Of a stretch of 64,000 nucleotides of DNA, positions 36,236 to 43,051 are shown one piece after another. Positions within the stretch are counted from its first letter, which is position 1. Each line of letters starts with the position of its first letter. The translations under genes were made by a program, and so were the position numbers. The notes under the pieces were generated by a model that had not been told where the DNA came from, made no database searches, and saw only the letters and a list, made by a program, of their open reading frames with translations. Source of the DNA: Amycolatopsis sp. CA-126428 (GTDB lineage: Bacteria > Actinomycetota > Actinomycetes > Mycobacteriales > Pseudonocardiaceae); contig NZ_PPHF01000070.1 of the NCBI RefSeq assembly GCF_002904335.1, positions 62,001 through 126,000 of the forward strand, given 5' to 3'.

Positions 36236-38130
36236 ACGCCTTCCGGATCGCGCGCAACGAGCTGCGCCGCCTCTCCACCGGCACCCTGCCGAAGCTCGCG
36301 CTGGTCGCGCTGGTGCTGGTGCCGCTGCTCTACGCGTCCTTCTACCTCTACGCGAACTACGACCCGTACGGCCGGCTCGACAAGCTGCCCGCCGCGGTCT
36401 TCACCAGCGACACCGGCGCCAAGGACTCCAGCGGGCACGAACGCAACGTGGGCCGCGAAGTGACCGACGAGCTGGTCAAGTCCGGCACGTTCCAGTGGCA
36501 CGAGGTGTCCGAGCAGGAGGCCCGCGACGGCGTCCGCGACGACAAGTACTCGTTCGCCATCGGCATCCCGAGCGGCTTCTCCGCCGCGCTGCTGTCGGTC
36601 GGCAACTTCCAGCCGCAGCAGGCGACGATCACGCTGACCACCAACGACGCCAACAACTACCTGTCCGGCACGATCGCGAAGCAGGTCGCCGAGCAGGTCC
36701 GCAAGACGATCGCGGAGAAGGTCGGCAGCGAGGCCGCGGACCGGTTCCTGGTCGGCTTCTCCACGATCTACGCCAAGACCCAGGAGGCCGCCACCGGCGC
36801 CGCGCAGCTCGCCGACGGCGCCACGCAGCTCAAGACGGGGCAGCAGAAGCTGGCCGACGGCGCGGCGAAGCTCGCGGACGGCTCGTCGACACTGGCGACC
36901 GGCCTGGGCACGCTGAAGAGCGCCACCGCGGACCTGCCGTCCCAGACGCAGAAGCTGGCCAGCGGCGCTTCGCAGGTGGCCACCGGTGACCAGAAGGTCG
37001 CCGACGCGGCTTCGATCGCCGCGACGGCGTCGTCGGACATCCAGGGCAAGCTCGACTCCTACCGCACCCAGCTGCAGGCGGACCTGCGCGACGCCGGCGT
37101 GCCGGACGCCCAGGTGCAGGCCATCCTGGCCAAGGCCGACCAGCTGCGCTCCCCGGTCGACCAGGCGAACGGCAAGATCCAGCAGGCCAACGGCGACCTC
37201 GCGAAGCTGGCCGACGGCGCCCGCCAGGTGTCCGACGGCGCAGCCAAGCTCGCCGCGGCGTCCCCGCAGCTGGCGAGCGGCATCGCCCAGGCGTCCGACG
37301 GCGCGAACCAGCTGCGTGACGGGGCGTCCCAGCTCAGCGACGGCGAGAAGACCGCCGTGACCGGCACGAACCAGCTCGCCGACGGCGCGGTGAAGCTGCG
37401 TGACGGGCTCGCGGCCGGGCTCCAGCAGATCCCGAACCCGGACGACCCGACCCGCAACGCGACGGCCAACACGATCGCGGACCCGGTGGCGGTCAACGCC
37501 AACGGCGAGGCGTCGGCGGGGACCTACGGCGCCGGCCTCGCGCCGTTCTTCATCTCGCTGGCCACCTGGATCGGCGCGTTCGTGCTGTTCCTGATCCTGC
37601 GCCCGCTCTCGACGCGCGCGCTGACCGCGGGCGCGGCCCCGTTCCGGGTCGCGGTCGGCGGCTGGCTGTCCTCGGCACTGCTGGGCATCGCGCAGGTGGT
37701 CGTCCTGTTCGGCGCGGTGACGTGGCTGGTCGGCATCCACATCGCGCACCCGCTGCCGGCGATCGGGTTCGCCGTGCTGGTGTCGCTGACGTTCACCTCG
37801 GTGGTGCACGCGCTCAACGCGTTCTTCGGCGCGGTCGGCAAGTTCCTCGGCCTGGTACTGCTGGTGCTGCAGCTGGTGAGCGCGGGCGGCACGTTCCCGT
37901 GGCAGACGATCCCGGACGCGCTGTACCCGCTGCACGTGGTGCTGCCGATGGGGTACGCGATCGACGGCTTCCGCCACCTGTTCTACAGCGGCGCCACGAC
38001 GACGCAGCTGCTCGGCGACGTCGGCGTGCTGCTGGCCTACCTGGTGGGCGGGATCCTGGTGTCCACTTTGGCGGCCCGCAAGCGTCGCGTTTGGACGGTG
38101 TCCGCGCTCAAGCCCGAGCTGAGCCTGTGA
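36232..38130 (+). CDS. YhgE/Pip-family membrane protein
   Basis: A 632-residue protein. One N-terminal membrane helix (LALVALVLVPLLYASFYLYA) is followed by about 400 extracytoplasmic residues, then five or six membrane helices. The extracytoplasmic part contains many heptad-like repeats of the form L-A-D-G-A-x-x-L (QLADGATQL, KLADGAAKL, KLADGSSTL and more), expected to form a long coiled coil. The family includes the phage-infection protein Pip of lactococci and resembles ABC-2/RND-like exporters. It sits between a degenerate ATPase and a TetR gene, overlapping both by 4 bases. Confidence 0.92.
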   Translation: MNAFRIARNELRRLSTGTLPKLALVALVLVPLLYASFYLYANYDPYGRLDKLPAAVFTSDTGAKDSSGHERNVGREVTDELVKSGTFQWHEVSEQEARDGVRDDKYSFAIGIPSGFSAALLSVGNFQPQQATITLTTNDANNYLSGTIAKQVAEQVRKTIAEKVGSEAADRFLVGFSTIYAKTQEAATGAAQLADGATQLKTGQQKLADGAAKLADGSSTLATGLGTLKSATADLPSQTQKLASGASQVATGDQKVADAASIAATASSDIQGKLDSYRTQLQADLRDAGVPDAQVQAILAKADQLRSPVDQANGKIQQANGDLAKLADGARQVSDGAAKLAAASPQLASGIAQASDGANQLRDGASQLSDGEKTAVTGTNQLADGAVKLRDGLAAGLQQIPNPDDPTRNATANTIADPVAVNANGEASAGTYGAGLAPFFISLATWIGAFVLFLILRPLSTRALTAGAAPFRVAVGGWLSSALLGIAQVVVLFGAVTWLVGIHIAHPLPAIGFAVLVSLTFTSVVHALNAFFGAVGKFLGLVLLVLQLVSAGGTFPWQTIPDALYPLHVVLPMGYAIDGFRHLFYSGATTTQLLGDVGVLLAYLVGGILVSTLAARKRRVWTVSALKPELSL

Positions 38131-38699
38131 GCGGCGCGACGAAGCAGAAGCTCTTCGAGGCGACGCTGGAGCTCTCGAAGAGCCGGGGCCTGGTGGGCCT
38201 GACGGTCGACGACATCGCGGCGGCGGCGGGCGTCGCGAAGGGCACGGTGTACTACAACTTCGGGTCGAAGGACGGCCTGGTCGACGCGTTGCTGCGCTAC
38301 GGCGTGGACATGCTGGCCGGCCGGCTGCGCTCGGCGGTGTCCGACGGGGATCCGCTGGACGTGATCGAGGCGCAGGTCGACACGACGCTGGAGTTCATCG
38401 CGCAGTATCCGGGGTTCTCCCAGATCCTGGTGAGCGAGCTGTGGCGGACGCCGGGCCAGTGGCACGGGACGTTGTCGTTGCTGCGCGAGGAAATCATCTC
38501 GATCGTGAAGCAGCAGTTGTCGCGGCTGGAGGAGGCGGGCCGGTTGCCGGAGGGCGTCGAGATCCCGACGGCGGCGGCCGGGTTGTTCGGCACGATGCTG
38601 GTGGTCGCGCTGGACTGGCAGGTGTTCGGGCCGCAGCGGACCCGGGCCGAGGTGCGCGACGCGGTGATGGTGCTGATCCGCGGCCTGGGCCGCCGCTAG
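38127..38699 (+). CDS. TetR-family repressor of the YhgE/Pip operon
   Basis: A 190-residue TetR protein. The helix-turn-helix is LFEATLELSKSRGLVGLTVDDIAAAAGVAKGTVYYNFGS (residues about 9-47), followed by a variable ligand-binding domain. The GTG overlaps the YhgE/Pip stop by 4 bases, so it is the last gene of the operon and is produced with it. The palindrome at 35465 is the probable operator. The 3' end overlaps the convergent AraC gene by 4 bases. Nothing shows the ligand. Confidence 0.92.
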   Translation: MSGATKQKLFEATLELSKSRGLVGLTVDDIAAAAGVAKGTVYYNFGSKDGLVDALLRYGVDMLAGRLRSAVSDGDPLDVIEAQVDTTLEFIAQYPGFSQILVSELWRTPGQWHGTLSLLREEIISIVKQQLSRLEEAGRLPEGVEIPTAAAGLFGTMLVVALDWQVFGPQRTRAEVRDAVMVLIRGLGRR

Positions 38700-39439
38700 C
38701 CGGCGGCGCGCGCCTTCGCGCGGTACCGGCCCGGGGTCTGGCCGACGAGGTCGGTGAAGGCGTCGATGAAACTGGTCGGGTTCGCCCAGCCCAGCCGGAT
38801 CGCCGTGTCGGTGACCGAGGTGCCTTCGCCGAGTTCGAGCACGGCTCGCTGGATGCGCAGCAGCGTGCGCCACTGGTGGAAGCTCATCGACAGTTCGCTA
38901 CCGAACAGCCGGCTGAGCGTCCGCTCGCCCGAACCGGTCCGGTGCCCCAGCTCGGCCAGGGTCGCCGGGCTCGCCGGGTCGGCGTGCAGCAGGTCGGTGA
39001 CGGCCTTGAGGCGGGGGTCGCGCGGCTCCGGGAGGCGCAGGGGCTCCCGCGGGGCGCGGTCGAGCTCGGTGAGGACGACCTCGAGCAGCAGCCGGGCCCG
39101 CGGGCTGCCGGCCGGTTCGTGGTCGCCGGTCACCGCCAGGTAGGCCTCGCGCAGCAGCGCGCTGGCCGTGAACACCGAGGGTTGCTCAGGCAGCCGCCGG
39201 GCCGGCCCCGCCGGGACCTCGAGCAGCCGGACGACGGTCACGCCGTGCGCGCGGCTGCCGTGCAGGTGGAACGGGGGCACCCAGGTGATGCGGTTCGCCG
39301 GCGCCACCCAGGTGCCGGCCCGGGTCGTGGTGACCAGTGCCCCGGAAGCGGCGTACCTGAGCTGCCCGAAGTCGTGGGAGTGCGGGGGAACGTCCTCTCC
39401 GTGGGCCAAGGGCGGGCACCCGGCCACCGACTCGATCAT
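38696..39439 (-). CDS. AraC-family regulator
   Basis: A 247-residue AraC regulator with an N-terminal cupin-like sensor domain (PPHSHDFGQLRYAASGALV, then WVPPFHLHGSRAHG) and two helix-turn-helix motifs at the C-terminus (ATLAELGHRTGSGERTLSRLF and SVTDTAIRLGWANPTSFIDAF). It is divergent from the oxidoreductase gene 39525 with 85 bases between, so it probably controls that gene. The signal is unknown; the cupin pocket with its His residues could bind a small molecule. Confidence 0.92.
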   Translation of the reverse strand: MIESVAGCPPLAHGEDVPPHSHDFGQLRYAASGALVTTTRAGTWVAPANRITWVPPFHLHGSRAHGVTVVRLLEVPAGPARRLPEQPSVFTASALLREAYLAVTGDHEPAGSPRARLLLEVVLTELDRAPREPLRLPEPRDPRLKAVTDLLHADPASPATLAELGHRTGSGERTLSRLFGSELSMSFHQWRTLLRIQRAVLELGEGTSVTDTAIRLGWANPTSFIDAFTDLVGQTPGRYRAKARAAG

Positions 39440-39524
39440 GCCCCCACGATACGACGGCGGGTTTCCGGAATTTCCCGGCGGGACACCGGTGGTACGCCTG
39501 CGCCGCGGCGATCATCGTCGAGGC

Positions 39525-40451
39525 ATGCGAACGATCACCCAGCACACGTTCGGCGGTCCCGAGGTCCTCACCATCGTGGACGCGCCGGAGCCCCGGCCCC
39601 TGCCGACCGAAGTCCTCGTCCGAGTCAAGGCGATCGGGCTGAATCCTCTGGAACCGCGCCTGCGCGCGGGCGAGTTCCCGCTGCTCGGCCCGCCGCCGTT
39701 CGTCCTCGGCTGGGACGTCAGCGGCGTGGTCGAGGAGGCGCAGACGTGGCGGTTCCGGCCCGGCGACGAGGTGTTCGGGATGCCGCTGTTCCCGAGGGTG
39801 GCCGGCGCGTACGCCGAGTTCGTGGCCGCACCGGCCCTGCACCTGGCCCGCAAACCCGCGTCGCTCTCCCACGTCGAGGCGGCGGCGTTGCCGATCGTCG
39901 GCCTGACGGCGTGGCAAGGTCTCGTCGATGTCGGCGGCGTGACCGAGGGCGACCGGGTGCTGATCCACGGCGGTGGCGGCGGCGTCGGCCACGTCGCGAT
40001 CCAGCTCGCGAAGGCGCGCGGCGCGCACGTGATCACCACCGCCGGCGGGAGCAAACGGGCCTTCGTCGAGGGGCTCGGCGCCGACGAGGTCGTCGACTAC
40101 GCGGAGGCGGACTTCACAGAGGTGATCGGCGACGTCGACCTGGTGCTCGACACCATCGGCGGCGACACCGCGTTGCGCTCGCTCGACGTGCTCCGCCCGG
40201 GAGGTCACCTCGTGACGGCGGTCGCCGAGGAGGACACGGAGCTCATCGCGAAGTTCGAGACGGCCGGCCGGCGCTTCAGCGGCCTGGCGCTCGACCCCGA
40301 TCCGGTTGCGCTGCAAGGCCTCGTGGACCTGGTCGACGAGGGCAAGCTGCGGGTGCACGTGGCGGAGACGTTCCCGTTCGAGCGCATCGCCGACGCACAC
40401 CGGCTGATCGAGAGCGGTCACCTTCAGGGCAAGGTGGTCCTGACGGTGTGA
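39525..40451 (+). CDS. NADP-dependent quinone oxidoreductase-type (MDR) protein
   Basis: A 308-residue zinc-less medium-chain dehydrogenase. It has VKAIGLNPLEPRLRAGEF and FVLGWDVSGVVEE at the front, the dinucleotide site GDRVLIHGGGGGVGHVAIQLAK in the middle, and AVDHLV-type strands after it. No catalytic zinc ligands are seen, consistent with the quinone oxidoreductase branch that reduces quinones or enones with NADPH. The ATG at 39525 gives a normal length and has only a weak Shine-Dalgarno. The divergent AraC gene is its likely regulator. Confidence 0.92.
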   Translation: MRTITQHTFGGPEVLTIVDAPEPRPLPTEVLVRVKAIGLNPLEPRLRAGEFPLLGPPPFVLGWDVSGVVEEAQTWRFRPGDEVFGMPLFPRVAGAYAEFVAAPALHLARKPASLSHVEAAALPIVGLTAWQGLVDVGGVTEGDRVLIHGGGGGVGHVAIQLAKARGAHVITTAGGSKRAFVEGLGADEVVDYAEADFTEVIGDVDLVLDTIGGDTALRSLDVLRPGGHLVTAVAEEDTELIAKFETAGRRFSGLALDPDPVALQGLVDLVDEGKLRVHVAETFPFERIADAHRLIESGHLQGKVVLTV

Positions 40452-40467
40452 TCCTTCAGCCGCGGCC

Positions 40468-40596
40468 CGCGGGGGCGCCCCCCGTTATCCACGCTACCAG
40501 CCGACACCGACAATTCCGGGCGCCGGAAAGCGCTCGGCCGCAGGGGCGCCCCCGGTTTCCCCATCACCGCCGGGCACCGGCAATTCCGGCGCAGCG
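40468..40596. repeat. Two imperfect copies of a 70-base direct repeat
   Basis: Copy one (about 40468-40537) and copy two (about 40538-40596) share GGGGCGCCCCC, a run of C, ACCGACAATTCCGG versus ACCGGCAATTCCGG and GGCGC. The shared blocks are offset by 70 to 71 bases. The copies lie between the oxidoreductase stop and the 21-base array. No gene is supported here. Confidence 0.6.
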
Positions 40597-40702
40597 AACC
40601 GACCGCCCAGGTACGCCAACCGACCCACCGGATACGCGAACCGACCGCCCAGGTACGCCAACCGACCCGCTGGGTACGCGAACCGGCCATCCGGGCACGC
40701 GA
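40593..40702. repeat. Tandem array of 21-bp units, second locus
   Basis: Five units of 21 bases, of the type GGTACGCCAACCGACCCACCG and GATACGCGAACCGACCGCCCA. In reverse complement they match the array at 8788-8974 (GGGTCGGTTGGCGTACC versus GGGTCGGCTCGCGTACC). Both arrays lie directly after the 3' end of a gene. The unit is the same length, so it is one dispersed repeat family. Confidence 0.85.
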
Positions 40703-40718
40703 GCCCGGGAAAGGCTGG

Positions 40719-42320
40719 TCAGCCGCGGTCCTCGATGCGGGCCCGGACGGCCGCCGCGTAGGTGTCGACCGCGGTGGCCGCGGCCGTCAGCTCGCAGGGG
40801 CCGTCGATCAGGAGCCTCTTCGCCGGGGTGTACGCCTGCTCGATCTCCGGGTCGCCGACCAGCCCGTGCTCGCGGGCCAGCTCGAGGTCACCCGCCAGGC
40901 GGGTGCGCAGCTCCTCGCGGCGGGCGACCAGCCCGTCGAGGACCGCGCGCTGGCGGCGGCCGTCCTCCACCGCCGGGGCCACCGCGTGCTCGTGGCTGTC
41001 GATGTGGCGCTCGACCCACTCCGCGTCGCCGTCCACCTCGGCCGACCGCAGCTGCTTCAGCGCGCCCTTCAGCCGCTGCGCGCGTGCCGGAAGCATGGCG
41101 ACGCCCGTGAAGCGGGTCGCCACGCGCAGCTGGTAGGCCTCGATCTCCGCCAGCTCCGCCACCGCCTGGGTGAGCACCTCCAGGCGGCCGGCGAGGTCGT
41201 CCGGCGCCGGGCGGGCCTGGCCGGTGCTCGCCCGGACCGCCGCGACCCCGGGCGAGGACTGCTCCCGGAAGCCGAGCAGCAGGCGGAGACCCAGCTCGGC
41301 CGCGCGGCCGGCCAGCGGGGCGAGCACCTCGCCGACGAGCCGGTCGGGCTCCGCCGAGTCGTCGATCCCGTCGACGACCAGGGTCCGGCCCGCGACGCCG
41401 GTGGTGAGCCGGTCGGCGATGCGGTGGCGGACGGCGTCCGCGGTGCGGCCGGTCGCGTCGACCGCGAGGTCCACGCTGCCGGGCGGCGGCGTCTCGCCGA
41501 GCGCCGGCGGCAGGCCGGGCACACCGAGGGAACGTTCCCGGTCGGCGAGCACGATCCCGAACCGCAACGCCGCGGCGACCGGCGAGCCGGCCTCGCCGGT
41601 GTCGACGACCCAGACCGTGCCCGGCTCGGCCTTGGCGAACCAGTCGGCGACGCGCTGCACGAAGGAGACGTCGACGGCCTCGCCGACCGGGCGCGAGAAG
41701 CTCGCGTCGACGGCCGGGCTGCCGGACGTCCAGATGCTCAGCTGGGGCAGGTGCCCGAGCATGGTCTCGACCGGCACCATCCAGGTGCCCGTGTCCTTGC
41801 CGACGACCATGCCGACGACGTGGCCGGTCGCCTCGTCGATCACCGCCGTGCCCCCGAAACCGGGGCCGAGCGGTTCGGCTTCGGCGGTGCGGAAGAGGCG
41901 GACCCACTCGCCGCCGGTCTGCTCCGGGCCGCCGAGCCGGGCGAGGGTCCAGCGGCCGACCGAGCCGGGCGGGAACCCGAACGCGCGGACGAGCTGGTGC
42001 TCGCCGAGGGGCATGCGGTGCAGCGGGGCGCGGAACACGCGGGATTCGGGGCGTTCCAGGCGCAGCAGGGCGAGATCGCCGTGACCGCCGCCGTCGGAGG
42101 GCACCCAGCAGCCTTCGACGACGGTCGCCGTGGCGGGCATGGCCTCGGCCAAGCCGACGAAGTCGACGCTCAACGCCGAGCGCGGGCCGCCGGCGGTCTC
42201 GACGACGTGCGCGCTCGTGAGCACGTGGTACTCGTCCAGTACCGTGCCCGCACCACACACCCGGCCGAGTTCGTCGTGCAACCGGACCCGCCAGCGTCGT
42301 CGTTCACGCTCGAACCCCAT
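40719..42320 (-). CDS. Trypsin-like/NTPase-like protein with degenerate catalytic sites
   Basis: A 533-residue protein. Residues 1-195 have the trypsin-like fold: TSAHVV with His38, HGDLALLRL with Asp82, but GPGFGGTAV where the nucleophilic serine belongs, so residue 156 is Gly. Residues about 235-330 recall a P-loop NTPase: VVDTGEAGSPVAA at the Walker A place lacks the Lys-Ser/Thr, and LVVDGIDDS stands at the Walker B place. The last 200 residues are helical and charged. Related actinobacterial proteins combine trypsin and NTPase domains in conflict or signalling systems. This one looks like a pseudo-enzyme that may act by binding. The ATG at 42320 was chosen because the longer frame adds only an Arg-rich stretch. 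Confidence 0.8.
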   Translation of the reverse strand: MGFERERRRWRVRLHDELGRVCGAGTVLDEYHVLTSAHVVETAGGPRSALSVDFVGLAEAMPATATVVEGCWVPSDGGGHGDLALLRLERPESRVFRAPLHRMPLGEHQLVRAFGFPPGSVGRWTLARLGGPEQTGGEWVRLFRTAEAEPLGPGFGGTAVIDEATGHVVGMVVGKDTGTWMVPVETMLGHLPQLSIWTSGSPAVDASFSRPVGEAVDVSFVQRVADWFAKAEPGTVWVVDTGEAGSPVAAALRFGIVLADRERSLGVPGLPPALGETPPPGSVDLAVDATGRTADAVRHRIADRLTTGVAGRTLVVDGIDDSAEPDRLVGEVLAPLAGRAAELGLRLLLGFREQSSPGVAAVRASTGQARPAPDDLAGRLEVLTQAVAELAEIEAYQLRVATRFTGVAMLPARAQRLKGALKQLRSAEVDGDAEWVERHIDSHEHAVAPAVEDGRRQRAVLDGLVARREELRTRLAGDLELAREHGLVGDPEIEQAYTPAKRLLIDGPCELTAAATAVDTYAAAVRARIEDRG

Positions 42321-42422
42321 TCGGCGGACCCTACGCCGTGATCGCCACGCGTTGGCGCCGACCTCCCTACCCAGCGGTAATGGCTCACCCGAACGGAGTC
42401 CTCCGTTCGGCACAACGCGCGT

Positions 42423-42950
42423 TCAGAAGCGGCCGAACACCCGGCTGCCGGGCGCGGCCGGGTCGTCGCCGGCCCAGAACTCGAACCAGTGCCCGGTGAA
42501 CTCCTCGCGGGAGAGGCGGCCGTCGCCGTCGGAGTCGAGGAGGGCGAAGACGTCGTCGGACGGCGTGCCGACGCCGTTCCAGGCCGCGATGAGGCGCTCG
42601 TACTCGGCGGCGGAGATGACGCCGTCGCCGTTTTCGTCGACGGCCTCGAACATCGCCTCGGCCGTCCCGGTGACGGCGCCCGGCATGGCCGGGAGTTCGT
42701 CGACGACCTGGAGCACCTGGTCGAGGCTGACCCGGCCGCCGCCGCCCGCGGCGTCGTCGAGGGTCGCCCACCAGCCCATCATGACGGCGGCGAGCTTCTG
42801 CCCGGCCGGCGTGCTCGCGTCGGTGCCGCGCAGGTCGAGCCACCTCGCGGTGAGCGCCCGGAAGTCGGCTTCGGTCAGGAAGCCGTCGCCGTCGGTGTCC
42901 ATGGCGCCGAAGACGCCGGAGATCTTGCGCCGCTGGAAGTCACTGGCCAT
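42423..42950 (-). CDS. EF-hand calcium-binding protein
   Basis: A 175-residue protein with four EF-hand positions. Loops DTDGDGFLTEAD (18-29), DENGDGVISAAE (about 115-126) and DSDGDGRLSREE (about 149-160) are canonical; the second (DDAAGGGGRVSLDQ) is degenerate. This matches the calerythrin-like calcium buffers of actinomycetes. It is cytoplasmic. The ATG at 42950 lacks a clear Shine-Dalgarno; an ATG four codons upstream is an alternative. It lies downstream of polA on the same strand, 101 bases after the polA stop. Confidence 0.9.
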   Translation of the reverse strand: MASDFQRRKISGVFGAMDTDGDGFLTEADFRALTARWLDLRGTDASTPAGQKLAAVMMGWWATLDDAAGGGGRVSLDQVLQVVDELPAMPGAVTGTAEAMFEAVDENGDGVISAAEYERLIAAWNGVGTPSDDVFALLDSDGDGRLSREEFTGHWFEFWAGDDPAAPGSRVFGRF

Positions 42951-43051
42951 GGCGCCCAGCATCGCCGCGGCGCGGCACGCCCGACGACGGCCGCCCGAGT
43001 ACTTCGGCGCCACGACCCAGTGATCCGGGCCGTGACACCGCGTAACCGGAC

